Shown here: piece after piece, positions 34,207-42,454 of the stretch
Layout: each line of letters opens with the position of its first letter
How positions within the stretch are numbered: the first letter of the stretch is position 1
NCBI GenBank assembly: GCA_966185765.1
Contig: CBIFVZ010000012.1
Coordinates: 1 to 63,063, forward strand
DNA: 63,063 nucleotides
DNA from: CBIFVZ01 sp966185765
GTDB taxonomy: Bacteria > Pseudomonadota > Gammaproteobacteria > Enterobacterales > Enterobacteriaceae
Reading direction: 5' to 3'
The notes under the pieces: model-generated
Databases searched by the model: none
Told to the model about the DNA's origin: nothing
The model's input: only the letters and a program-made list of their open reading frames with translations
Program-made: the position numbers and the translations under genes

Positions 34207-34989
34207 ATGGAGACGTTTTTAACGCCGCAGCCGCTGGCGATTGAAGGAGTTTGCAATGCCCGCGATTTGGGTGGTTATCAGGTTGAAGGCGGAAGGATTC
34301 GCCACGGGCGGTTGATTCGCGGTGCGGACCTCAGCGCGCTTACGCCGCAAGGGCAGCACCGGCTAGCGCAATTTCCGGTCAACAAAGTTATCGACTTGCG
34401 TACCGACGGCGAGCTAAAGGACCAGCCCAACCACCGCCCGGAAGGGGCAGAAATGGTGCAGCTTGACGTACTCAAAGTCGTGCTCAAGGCGCACAGCGCC
34501 AGCCCGAAAGAGATGATTGAGCGAATGGGGCAACAGGACCCGGCGCAGGTCTTGCTCGGTATTTATCACGCTTTTGTGGCAGAGCCATCTTGTCGTGCAG
34601 TCTGGCGGCGCTGGTTTGACGAGTTACTGGCCTCGTCTGACGGTGCCGTGTACTTCCATTGTTCGGCGGGGAAAGACCGCACCGGCTTTGCAGCAGCGGT
34701 GTTGCTCCTGGCGTTGGGGGCAGAGCGCGGGCTGATTATTGAAGATTACCTGCTCAGTAACCGCTATCGTGCCGAAGAGAACCAGCGCCTGTTGGCGCAG
34801 TTCCAGCCGCTGGTACCGGACAAGCCGGCTGCGGATATTTTAACGCTGCTTGAAGTGCAGGAACGGTATCTGCAAACCGCGTTTGCGGCAATGGATACGC
34901 TCTACGGTGGGGCTGACGCCTTTATGCGTGACGGGCTGGGTGTGACCGATGCCGAGCGTGCGCGGTTAAGGGCATTATATGTAGCGTGA
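34207..34989 (+). CDS. tyrosine-protein phosphatase (Y_phosphatase3 family)
   Basis: 260-residue PTP-like phosphatase of the bacterial PtpB/LipA type. The N-terminal NARDLGGY motif and the P-loop HCSAGKDRTG (Cys152, Arg158) are intact. The R-G-A-D-L-S-A-L segment and EDYLLSNRY are typical of the family. Substrates may be phosphotyrosine, phosphoserine or phosphoinositides; which is unknown here. ATG 34207 follows AAGGAG. It is divergent from fdhF, and its terminator is interrupted by a 140-bp repeat (35013-35152). Confidence 0.85.
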   Translation: METFLTPQPLAIEGVCNARDLGGYQVEGGRIRHGRLIRGADLSALTPQGQHRLAQFPVNKVIDLRTDGELKDQPNHRPEGAEMVQLDVLKVVLKAHSASPKEMIERMGQQDPAQVLLGIYHAFVAEPSCRAVWRRWFDELLASSDGAVYFHCSAGKDRTGFAAAVLLLALGAERGLIIEDYLLSNRYRAEENQRLLAQFQPLVPDKPAADILTLLEVQERYLQTAFAAMDTLYGGADAFMRDGLGVTDAERARLRALYVA

Positions 34990-34999
34990 AAACGGGCAA

Positions 35000-35012
35000 C
35001 CGACAGGCGGCT
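35000..35012 (+). repeat. left direct repeat flanking repeat copy 1
   Basis: CCGACAGGCGGCT at 35000-35012 is repeated exactly at 35159-35171. The second copy is the loop and right arm of a terminator hairpin. The first lacks the T run and directly precedes the 140-bp element. Confidence 0.85.
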
Positions 35013-35152
35013 CAGATTGCTGACAAAGAAGGATAAAACGGGGTTTTTCCTTCTTTGTGGTGAGCAGATGAAAATCAATGAATTGATTTTCCTTATTTTT
35101 TATTGGGTGTCATTCACCCTGTCTGAGACAGGGTGAGGTAAGGCATCAGTCT
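35013..35152 (+). repeat. 140-bp interspersed repeat, copy 1
   Basis: This sequence matches the reverse complement of 37022-37161 at 135 of 140 positions, without gaps. It contains three hairpins in a row: AAAGAAGGA/TCCTTCTTT, GAAAATCAAT/ATTGATTTTC, and TCACCCTGTC/GACAGGGTGA. No ORF of note. It is not ERIC, BOX or a REP as I know them. It sits between the direct repeats at 35000 and 35159. Confidence 0.9.
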
Positions 35153-35154
35153 TG

Positions 35155-35176
35155 GCCGCCGACAGGCGGCTTTTTA
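35155..35176 (+). terminator. terminator of the phosphatase gene, displaced by the repeat
   Basis: GCCGCC-GACA-GGCGGC followed by TTTTT. Its loop and right arm (35159-35171) are duplicated upstream of the 140-bp repeat. Downstream, 35177-35601 is AT-rich with no gene, and should hold the promoter of the next small gene. Confidence 0.8.
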
Positions 35177-35601
35177 GGCTTAAAGCATGCCAGCCCCACA
35201 CGCCGCAGCCGGTGACAACATCTTTTAACCGTGCGGGCTGGTGTGTTCCCCTCTTTTACAGTATTTAAAAACGTCTGCATGATGCGCGTTTACTGGTTGA
35301 AAGTAATGGAATTTAGCATTTTCATGGTCTTATTTTCCTGTTTTATTTTTTATTGACTATTTTATCCGGATTGGCCCTTTTGGTTAAAGGATGTGAGTGG
35401 CTGTCGCTATGGTGTAAATGGTTGTTATGGCGCGTGAAAAATAGTGCGGCAATGTTTTAAATAAGCAGTTATTTTATTTTTATTCTTAACATGCTGTTTT
35501 ATATCACATTTTATGAATGTTCTTGTTGTTGCCTGTAATTATATTGCCTCATAATTAAATGGCGAATTGGGAATTTTTATCAGGAATATCCAGGAGGGAT
35601 T

Positions 35602-35913
35602 GTGAGACATTTTATTTATACTAAGGTAAATTTTTCACTCTTTTCATTCGTGTTTTTGTTTTTACTTTTCTCTATTAATCACGCTCACCCTTCAAATGGC
35701 GGCGTTAATTTTCATGGCAGCGTCGTTGAGGATTCCGCTGTAGCAAGAAATAAATGCAGAATTGACGCTATTGAATTGGGGATTAGCCAGCATTGTTCTG
35801 CGAGCAGAGGGACCATTGTGCGAACTACAGTGGTAGATTCTGCTATGAAAACCAGTGCCAATCCGGATTCTGGCGAGGTAAAAATCAGACGGATTCTCAT
35901 GAATTATGATTGA
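35602..35913 (+). CDS. small exported protein, possibly YehE/DUF2574-like
   Basis: 103 residues from GTG 35602 behind CAGGAGG. A clear signal peptide (FSLFSFVFLFLLFSINHAH) leads to a mature part of about 75 residues. The mature start GGVNFHGSVVEDS recalls the first strand of fimbrial subunits (GxVxFxGxVV), and two Cys (CRIDAIELGISQHC) could form a disulfide. The end IRRILMNYD resembles YehE. Too short for a full fimbrial subunit; role unknown. The gene is AT-rich compared with neighbours, which suggests acquisition. Confidence 0.6.
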   Translation: MRHFIYTKVNFSLFSFVFLFLLFSINHAHPSNGGVNFHGSVVEDSAVARNKCRIDAIELGISQHCSASRGTIVRTTVVDSAMKTSANPDSGEVKIRRILMNYD

Positions 35914-36140
35914 AATATCATAACAATGTAACAATTGTATTTATTTTGTCCATTATAATTCATTGTATAGATGAGTCTTTGTATTTGTGCCAAAAGATTT
36001 TATCAATGAATAACTAAGGAATTATCTTCTTTGAATTTTTCACAATGAGAGTATCTTTCGTCTCGACACAAAGAATAGTGTCGGATGATAAGGTTTTACC
36101 CATTGCTAATTAGGTTATATACCTAAAAGGAAAATTCATT

Positions 36141-36974
36141 ATGAGAAACAACTCAGGTTATCTTGAACTCAAAGACGGTACTCAGCTTTATTTCAAAGAC
36201 TGGGGCGAAGGGCAGCCAGTTGTGTTCAGCCACGGCTGGCCGTTGTCCTCCGATGCGTTCGAAGATCAGATGCTGTTTCTCGCCAACGCAGGTTACCGGG
36301 TTATCGCCCATGACCGCCGTGGCCACGGCCGTTCTTCCCAGTCCTGGGATAACAACAACATGGATCAGTATGCAGACGACCTGGCAGAACTGATGGCGCA
36401 TCTGGACATTAAAGATGCCGTACACGTCGGTCACTCCACCGGCGGCGGCGAAGTGGCTCGCTATATTGGCCGTCACGGCACTTCCCGCGTGGCAAAAGCG
36501 GTGCTGATTGGTGCAGTACCGCCGCTGATGCTGAAAACTGACTTCAATCCGAATGGCCTGCCGCGTGACGTATTTGACGGCATTCGTGAAGGCGTGCGTA
36601 AAGACCGTTCGCAGTTCTTTAAAGACCTGTCTGTTCCGTTTTACGGTGCAAACCGCCCAGGTGCCGAGGTTTCTCAGGGCCTGCGCGACAGCTTCTGGAT
36701 GCAGGGCATGATGGGCTCCATTAAATCACTCTACGATTGCGTTGCCGCGTTCTCTGAAACCGACCAGCGTGAAGACCTGCGTAAAATGAGCGTGCCGACA
36801 CTGGTTATCTACGGTGACGACGACCAGATTGTGCCGCCGGTCTCTTCCAGCGAAGCCGCTCTGAAACTACTGCCGAACGGCCGCGGGATTGTGTACGAAG
36901 GCGCTTCTCACGGTCTGTGCAGCACGCACAAAGACCGTATCAATCAGGATCTGCTGGACTTTATCCGCAGCTAA
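36141..36974 (+). CDS. alpha/beta hydrolase, non-heme chloroperoxidase type
   Basis: 277-residue perhydrolase-like enzyme. The oxyanion region FSHGWPLSSDAFEDQ, nucleophile elbow GHSTGGGE (Ser99), acid in IYGDDDQIVP (Asp226-228) and His257 in GASHGLC form a complete catalytic set. Family members hydrolyse esters and, with peroxide, make peracids; the natural substrate is not known. AAAGGA precedes the ATG. It lies alone between the inverted 140-bp repeats, and its own terminator carries copy 2. The 227-bp gap before it is AT-rich and shows no gene. Confidence 0.88.
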   Translation: MRNNSGYLELKDGTQLYFKDWGEGQPVVFSHGWPLSSDAFEDQMLFLANAGYRVIAHDRRGHGRSSQSWDNNNMDQYADDLAELMAHLDIKDAVHVGHSTGGGEVARYIGRHGTSRVAKAVLIGAVPPLMLKTDFNPNGLPRDVFDGIREGVRKDRSQFFKDLSVPFYGANRPGAEVSQGLRDSFWMQGMMGSIKSLYDCVAAFSETDQREDLRKMSVPTLVIYGDDDQIVPPVSSSEAALKLLPNGRGIVYEGASHGLCSTHKDRINQDLLDFIRS

Positions 36975-36998
36975 CTAGCGCGCCTGCCTGACAGACAT

Positions 36999-37020
36999 AC
37001 GCCGGGGTTTCCCCCGGCGT
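36999..37020 (+). repeat. left direct repeat flanking repeat copy 2
   Basis: A 22-bp hairpin (ACGCCGGGG, TTTC, CCCCGGCGT) at 36999-37020 recurs exactly at 37162-37183. The first copy has no T run after it; the second does. Confidence 0.88.
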
Positions 37021-37021
37021 G

Positions 37022-37161
37022 AGACTGATGCCTTACCTCATCCTGCCTCAGACAGGGTGAATGACACCCAATAAAAAATAAGGAAAATCAATTCATTGAT
37101 TTTCATCTGCTAACCACAAAGAAGGAAAAACCACGTTTTTTCCTTCTTTGTCAGCAATCTG
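37022..37161 (-). repeat. 140-bp interspersed repeat, copy 2 (inverted)
   Basis: Reverse-complement copy of 35013-35152 with five substitutions and no gaps. The third hairpin has two of the changes (GGCAGGATGA in place of GACAGGGTGA). One base (37021) separates it from the upstream hairpin repeat and none from the downstream one. Confidence 0.9.
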
Positions 37162-37189
37162 ACGCCGGGGTTTCCCCCGGCGTTTTTTA
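37162..37189 (+). terminator. terminator of the hydrolase gene, displaced by the repeat
   Basis: Nine-bp stem ACGCCGGGG/CCCCGGCGT with a TTTC loop, followed by TTTTTATG. It is the functional copy of the duplicated hairpin and lies between the convergent hydrolase and LysR genes. Confidence 0.85.
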
Positions 37190-37215
37190 TGTCTTATAGT
37201 CCGCCAGCGCTGTCA

Positions 37216-38127
37216 TCATTCTGCAAGCGTTGGCGTCAGGTGCTCAATCAGCCAGTCACGCAGGGCGCTCACCTTCGGCATTCTGGCGCGGCTCTTAAGC
37301 CAGGCAAGGCTGATGGGCATCCCGGAAATCGACAGCTCAGGCAGCACCTGCACCAGTGTTTTTTGTTCCAGATGTTTTGCTACCAGCCAGGTGGGAAGCT
37401 GGACGATGCCATGCCCTGCGAGTGCCGCCATCACCATTCCTTCGGTATCTCCCAGCGCCAGCACGCTGTGCTGGTGTTTCTGTGCATGACGTTGACCCGC
37501 CAGACGCAGCGGCGACAGGTTACCGTCGTTATGACAGTAAAATATGCAGCGATGCTGGATAAGGGTTTGCTCATTTTCAGGCATACCGTACTGGCTGAGG
37601 TAATGAGGCGCGGCACAGAGGATCAGACGCTGGATACCGAGCGGGTGATGATCGACAGCCCCAGGCCAGACGCCTGAACCGCCGCTGCGTACCAGCAGAT
37701 CGATACCTTCTTCTACCGGTTCGACAAACCTGTCGGAAAACGTAATCACCGGCGCTAATTGAGGATGATGTTCAAGAAAGGACAGAACAGCGGGCAACAC
37801 ATGCATGCGGCCATAGCTGACCGGTAAATCAATACGGATGCGCCCCTGCAACGCCTGGCTCTGGTGATGTAATGCCAGTTCAGCCTCTTCAAGCTGGTTC
37901 AGGACTCCGGTGCAGGCCCGGTAAAATGCCTCTCCCTCTTCGCTTAGCGCCAGATGGCGTGTGGTGCGTATAAACAGCCGCACCTGGAGGCGTTTTTCCA
38001 GTCGGCCCACCGCTTTACTGACCGCCGAGGTCGTCAGGTGCAGCCGCTGCGCTGCGGCGGTAAAACTGCCCGCTTCAGCTACACAGACAAACACATCAAT
38101 GCCTTTAAGACGTTCAGAGGGAAACAT
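37216..38127 (-). CDS. LysR-family transcriptional regulator
   Basis: 303 residues from ATG 38127; the frame continues to 38313 but that part overlaps the divergent promoter. The N-terminal winged HTH reads SFTAAAQRLHLTTSAVSKAVGRLEKRL, followed by the linker helix and a periplasmic-binding-like effector domain. It is divergent from a nitroreductase gene with 115 bp between starts, the usual sign of a LysR regulator controlling its neighbour and itself. The inducer is unknown. Confidence 0.9.
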   Translation of the reverse strand: MFPSERLKGIDVFVCVAEAGSFTAAAQRLHLTTSAVSKAVGRLEKRLQVRLFIRTTRHLALSEEGEAFYRACTGVLNQLEEAELALHHQSQALQGRIRIDLPVSYGRMHVLPAVLSFLEHHPQLAPVITFSDRFVEPVEEGIDLLVRSGGSGVWPGAVDHHPLGIQRLILCAAPHYLSQYGMPENEQTLIQHRCIFYCHNDGNLSPLRLAGQRHAQKHQHSVLALGDTEGMVMAALAGHGIVQLPTWLVAKHLEQKTLVQVLPELSISGMPISLAWLKSRARMPKVSALRDWLIEHLTPTLAE

Positions 38128-38150
38128 GGCGCTCCATATTATTGAAATGA

Positions 38151-38169
38151 ATTCCACAATGGATGGAAT
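38151..38169. promoter_or_regulatory. probable LysR operator
   Basis: ATTCCA-N7-TGGAAT is a perfect dyad with the T-N11-A form of LysR sites. It lies 24 bp upstream of the regulator start and 74 bp upstream of the nitroreductase ATG. Confidence 0.55.
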
Positions 38170-38242
38170 ATTTACCCGTAATGGGCGCAGGATTCCAGTA
38201 TAGGATGACAGCACTCTCCACCACATGTTTTCAGGAACCACG

Positions 38243-38911
38243 ATGTTGTCATTTGAAGAAACCGTTCGCCTGCGCCACTCGCCGCGCGCTTTTCTGCCCA
38301 CGCCGCTGACCAATGCCCAGATTCATGAGGTATTAGAGGATGCCCAGTACGCGCCCTCCAACTGCAATACGCAGCCCTGGCATGTTCATATTGTCTCCGG
38401 TGAAACGAAGCAGGCGCTGACCCGGGCCATGCTGAAAAATGACGAAATGGGCAAGATAAGCCCGGATTTCAGCTTCGATTACGCTGATTTTTCCGGTGAT
38501 TATTTTACGCGCAGTCAGGATCAGGCGAAGCAGTACTATGACGTGCTGGGGATTGCCAGAGACGACAAGGCGCAGCGCCATGACGCTTACTTGCGTAACT
38601 ACGCCTTCTTTGGCGCGCCACATGCCGCGTTTTTGTTCATGCCGTCTGTGGGCGACAACGTGCGTGTTGCGGGCGATATTGGCATGTATGCGCAAAACTT
38701 TTTGCTGTCGCTGGCTGCCCGTGGCTATGCCGGTATTCCACAGACCCTGTTAGGGTTTCATGCGGATACGGTGCGCGAGATGCTGGGTGTGAGCGATAAC
38801 TATCGCCTGCTGTTTGGTATCTCTTTTGGCTATGAAGACCCGGATGCCCGGGCCAATACGTTACGCATGGACCGCATCCCGGTTGAGCAAAGCGTGGTCT
38901 TTCATCAGTAA
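38243..38911 (+). CDS. nitroreductase family oxidoreductase
   Basis: 222-residue FMN-dependent NAD(P)H oxidoreductase. The FMN phosphate-binding start VRLRHSPRAFLPTPL and APSNCNTQPWHVHIV are typical, as is the late GIPQTLLGFHADTVREMLGV segment with the flavin-site Gly/Pro. ATG 38243, behind CAGGA, is chosen over ATG 38225, which has no ribosome-binding site. Divergent from the LysR regulator. The substrate (nitroaromatic, quinone or other) is unknown. Confidence 0.88.
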   Translation: MLSFEETVRLRHSPRAFLPTPLTNAQIHEVLEDAQYAPSNCNTQPWHVHIVSGETKQALTRAMLKNDEMGKISPDFSFDYADFSGDYFTRSQDQAKQYYDVLGIARDDKAQRHDAYLRNYAFFGAPHAAFLFMPSVGDNVRVAGDIGMYAQNFLLSLAARGYAGIPQTLLGFHADTVREMLGVSDNYRLLFGISFGYEDPDARANTLRMDRIPVEQSVVFHQ

Positions 38912-38964
38912 CCGTGCCGGGATGCGCAACGTCAGTGAAGATAGTCATTCTTACCTGCTGATAT

Positions 38965-39924
38965 TTATTGCGTATCCCTGCTGCCGCAAAACGTGCGCCG
39001 CCACTCGCTGGGGCTTACGCCGTAGCGTGCTTTAAAGTGCTGGCGAAACGTCACCGGTGACGGGAATCCGCAGGCCTGCGCCACGGCTTCAATACCGTGG
39101 CCGGTCTCTTCAAGTAGCCGCTGGCTGCGCTACAAACGTTCTGCCAGCAGCCAGTCGCCCACGCTCATGCCCGTTGCGCGCTGAAAATGGCAGGTGAAGG
39201 TCCGCCTGCTCATGTTGACGGTGGCGGCGAGTGTGTCCAGCGCCTGCGGCTCATGTAAATGCTCACGCAACTGCGCCAGCAGCGCGTTAATTCGGGTGTC
39301 CTGAGTGGTTTGCGCCAGCGGCCTGTCGATAAACTGCGCCTGGCCACCTTCCCGGTGCGGTGGCGCCACCATGCGCCGCGCAATACGGTTTGCGACTGCA
39401 CTGCCATAACGCGCACGCACAATATACAAACTGCAGTCGATACCAGCAGCGGTGCCCGCCGAGGTGATGATGCCTCCTTCATCAACGTACAGCGCATTGG
39501 TATCCAGCCGGATGCCGGGAAAAGTACGGGTAAAATCCGCTTCGCACTCCCAGTGGGTCGCCGCCCGGCGGCCATCAAGCAGGCCTGTCCAGGCCAGCAC
39601 CCAGGCGCCGAGACACATGCCTACCAGCTGCGCACCGCGCTGGTGGGCGCGACGTAGCGCGTGCAGTAGCGCCTCAGAAGGGCGATGCGCCGGGTGCGGC
39701 CAGTGCGGAATAATAATGATATCTGCCGTCTCAAGCTGTGCCAGACCACCGGTTGCCTCAATGCTCATCCCATATTCGTTACGCACGGTGCCGGGCTGCT
39801 CTGCGCAGAAGGTGAGCGAAAATAGCGGCTGCGGCAAAATATCACCAAAAATAATGGCAGGCGTTGAGAGATGAAACGGGCTGAACCCCGGCATCACAAA
39901 CAGGGCAACGGACGGTAAAGACAT
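38965..39924 (-). pseudogene. AraC-type regulator (FtrA-like), interrupted by an amber codon
   Basis: GATase1/DJ-1-like N-terminal domain (LPSVALFVMPGFSPFHLSTP, GMCLGAWVLAWTGLLDGRRAATHW) joined to an AraC HTH domain. The frame stops at TAG 39130-39132, after LLAERL. It then continues in the same frame for 54 codons (RSQRLLEETGHGIEAVAQA..., FRQHFKARYGVSPSEWRRTF) to TAA 38965, giving the full expected 319-codon length. A single base change thus removes the second helix-turn-helix. Either a recent pseudogene, a truncated protein of 264 residues, or amber readthrough. Next to the MBL-fold gene it may have controlled. Confidence 0.85.
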
Positions 39925-39969
39925 GTTATTCCTCCTGGCACCACAAGCAGCTATTTAACCACGGCGTGG

Positions 39970-40746
39970 CTACAGTGTCCGCGCTTCGCCATCTGCCGGG
40001 ATCCAGACGCTGTCGGCAATGCCCTGCTGCGTCACATACTCGTGCAGTTCAGCGCGGCTGAGCAGGCAATGGTTGAGCGCCTCCATATGGCTTGCGATAA
40101 GCGTGGCGTCAGGCACCAGGCGGTGCAGACGCGGGAAATCTTCCTTGCCCATGATAATGGCGCCATAACCGTCAATCCGGGCAAAACCGGCGTTAACGAT
40201 AACCACCTCCGGCTGCCGGTTTTTTAAGGTGTGTTCTACGGCATCCACCCAAATAGTGTCACCGACCAGATACAGCGTTTTTTCGCCGGGGTGGCTGAAC
40301 ACCAGCCCGCAGGCCTCACCGAGAAACGCGGCCACATCCGGGTTGGCGTAAGCGTCATCGCTGCCGTGCTGGCCGCCAGTTTTTTCAATGTCGATGCCAG
40401 CAAAAGTGGTGTGCTGTCCCAGCACCTGCACCTGCGCAAAACCCTGCTGGCGCAGCGTGGCCGCGTCCTGCTCGTTTTGCACAAACACCGGCAAATGTTT
40501 GCCGATAAGCGTTTGCGCTGCCTCATCCCAGTGGTCGGGATGGGTGTGCGTAACAATGACGGCATCAACCTTAAGCAGGGTGTCCACCGCGCACGGTAGC
40601 TCAACGAGCGGGTTGCGCAGGTGAGAGCGTGGCGTACCGGCAAAGCCTTCATAGCGGCCTTTCTCAGCCATCATAGGGTCAATAAGCAACGTTTTACCCG
40701 CGTAGGTTAATAGCAGCGTGGCATTACGGATTTGGGTGAGTTGCAT
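39970..40746 (-). CDS. MBL-fold metallohydrolase
   Basis: 258 residues of the metallo-beta-lactamase fold. The metal site THTHPDHWD (His67, His69, Asp71, His72) is intact, followed by YLVGDTIW and a late SHMEALNHC histidine. The start QIRNATLLLTYAGKTLLIDPM is typical of the UlaG/YcbL-like group. Substrate unknown. It lies 45 bp after the interrupted AraC-type regulator gene on the same strand, so a regulatory link is possible. Gap 40747-40935 holds its promoter and that of yjdP. Confidence 0.82.
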   Translation of the reverse strand: MQLTQIRNATLLLTYAGKTLLIDPMMAEKGRYEGFAGTPRSHLRNPLVELPCAVDTLLKVDAVIVTHTHPDHWDEAAQTLIGKHLPVFVQNEQDAATLRQQGFAQVQVLGQHTTFAGIDIEKTGGQHGSDDAYANPDVAAFLGEACGLVFSHPGEKTLYLVGDTIWVDAVEHTLKNRQPEVVIVNAGFARIDGYGAIIMGKEDFPRLHRLVPDATLIASHMEALNHCLLSRAELHEYVTQQGIADSVWIPADGEARTL

Positions 40747-40935
40747 AGTGTTGTCTCCTTACAGTGAAAATCTGTATTCAGTGTAGGGAAAACGGTCACG
40801 TGCCGTGAGTTGCCCTCAGGACAACTCCCGATGGTATTGGGCCAAAGTGAGTGCGGTGACTTTGGGAATCCTCCTGTGGCCCCGTAGCTGGTGCTTTTCT
40901 AAGGTCAGTAGCCCACGTTTACCGACAGGCCGCCT

Positions 40936-41247
40936 ATGAAAAAGACTTCCCTTGCGCTGCTGATGACGCTCACGTTTGCGAGTGTTGCCCGTGCTGACAA
41001 CCTGGACACCATCATTAACGACACCATTAATTCGGTCACGCAGGCGCTGAACCAGCAAAGCGATGATGAGCAGGCGTATGAGGACAATGACGACGGGCAG
41101 TGGCGCGAATCGTTAAGTGATAACGAGCGCCAGCGCTATAACGCCAGGCGACGCCAGCTTGATGAACGCCGCCGTCAGCTCAATGAGCAGCAGCGCCGCG
41201 AGCTTAACGAAGAAGAGCGCCGTCTTGATAACGGCGACCAGAATTAG
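40936..41247 (+). CDS. yjdP: YjdP family periplasmic protein
   Basis: 103 residues with a signal peptide (SLALLMTLTFASVARA) and a highly charged mature part. The second half is a coiled-coil-like Arg/Gln/Glu repeat (RRRQLDERRRQLNEQQRREL). E. coli YjdP has the same layout and the same place beside phnP. Function unknown. Its TAG overlaps the convergent phnP TAA by two bases. Confidence 0.85.
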   Translation: MKKTSLALLMTLTFASVARADNLDTIINDTINSVTQALNQQSDDEQAYEDNDDGQWRESLSDNERQRYNARRRQLDERRRQLNEQQRRELNEEERRLDNGDQN

Positions 41248-42002
41248 GGCAATTCAATGGTTTGCCCGTCACGGGCCGCTGAAAAACCTTGCGGTAGCGG
41301 GTTGTCCATCATCCATACATCGAATTCATGACCGATATGTGTGAGCAGCACGTGCGGCGCGCCGACGGACGCGTTAAGCGCGAGCACGGTATTCAAATCA
41401 CAGTGGTTGCGCGGCGTGTGTGGGCGCGGTGCATAAGCGCAGTCAATCACCATCATATCCGGGCGGTGGGCGCGCAGAAACGCCAGTGTGGGTTCCGGCA
41501 ACCCGGCGGTGTCACACAGCCAGGCGAGCCGGCTGTGTGCAGTTTCCAGCAGATAGCCAAAGGTTAACTTTGAGTGATTGAGCGCCAGCGGCGTGACGCG
41601 GATGTGCTGGAGGTGGAAGGCGGTAAACGCCGTGAGCCGGTGGCTGAAATCCAGCAGGCCAGGGTGCTTAAACAGGTCATCGCAACCCTGCTCGTCCGGC
41701 GGGCCATAGACCGGAATAGGGTCTCCCACTCCCCAACGCAGCGGGAACAGCCCCTGTACGTGGTCCATATGGTAATGGGTAAGTAAAATCTGGTGAAAGC
41801 TGCCTGCCGGGAAGCGCGCCATCAGGTCCGGTAGTCCGGCGTCGAGCAACGTTACCGTACCGGCAGATTCCAGTACCGCGCTGCACGGCCCGCGCTGGTA
41901 CCAAGCCTGCGTACGGGCGCGTTCACAGGCGCGACAGTGGCAGCCAAAGGCAGGCACCTGCTGTGCGCCACCGGTGCCGGTAAAGGTCAGTGTCAGGCTC
42001 AA
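41244..42002 (-). CDS. phnP: phosphoribosyl 1,2-cyclic phosphate phosphodiesterase PhnP
   Basis: Last step specific to the C-P lyase pathway: opens 5-phosphoribosyl 1,2-cyclic phosphate. The 252-residue MBL-fold protein has active-site His76, His78, Asp80, His81 in LTHYHMDHVQ, and structural zinc cysteines 21, 23 and 26 (CHCRAC), all at E. coli numbering. Start overlaps the phnO stop by four bases. Confidence 0.96.
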   Translation of the reverse strand: MSLTLTFTGTGGAQQVPAFGCHCRACERARTQAWYQRGPCSAVLESAGTVTLLDAGLPDLMARFPAGSFHQILLTHYHMDHVQGLFPLRWGVGDPIPVYGPPDEQGCDDLFKHPGLLDFSHRLTAFTAFHLQHIRVTPLALNHSKLTFGYLLETAHSRLAWLCDTAGLPEPTLAFLRAHRPDMMVIDCAYAPRPHTPRNHCDLNTVLALNASVGAPHVLLTHIGHEFDVWMMDNPLPQGFSAARDGQTIELP

Positions 42003-42442
42003 GATACCTCCGAAAGCGCTTTGGTAAAACGCAGGTGGCTTGGCAGATAGCCTTCACGCTCGTAGAAGCGGTGCGCATCCAGTCGCCCGGTGCTGGTTGA
42101 AAGCTCAATCATTTCTGCACCTGCGCGCGTGGCTTCATCTTCAGCCCATTCCAGCAGCTGTTTCCCTGTGCCAAGCCCGCGCGCCTGCGGCATGACCACC
42201 AGCTCCTGAATCTCAGCTATCCAGTTCACATGATGCAGGTGAAACTGCAAATGCAGCGTAATAAGCCCCAGCGGTTGACCCTCGCCCAGCGCCAGTTGGC
42301 AGTAAAATCTTGAGTTTTGCAGGTTCGCGGCAAATCCTTCCAGAAACGCGTTACGATCGAAGTCTTTTTGCTTAAGTTCGCAGAGTAAGGCGTACACGGC
42401 GTTAGCGTCGTTCAGCGTGGCGCGACGCAGTTCAACAGACAT
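41999..42442 (-). CDS. phnO: aminoalkylphosphonate N-acetyltransferase PhnO
   Basis: 147-residue GNAT enzyme that acetylates aminomethyl- and aminoethyl-phosphonates, allowing use of or protection from (1-aminoalkyl)phosphonic acids. The acetyl-CoA motif PQARGLGTGKQLLEWAED and the C-terminal RLDAHRFYEREGY are present. Twelve bases separate it from phnN. Confidence 0.94.
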   Translation of the reverse strand: MSVELRRATLNDANAVYALLCELKQKDFDRNAFLEGFAANLQNSRFYCQLALGEGQPLGLITLHLQFHLHHVNWIAEIQELVVMPQARGLGTGKQLLEWAEDEATRAGAEMIELSTSTGRLDAHRFYEREGYLPSHLRFTKALSEVS

Positions 42443-42454
42443 GATGATTCTCCT

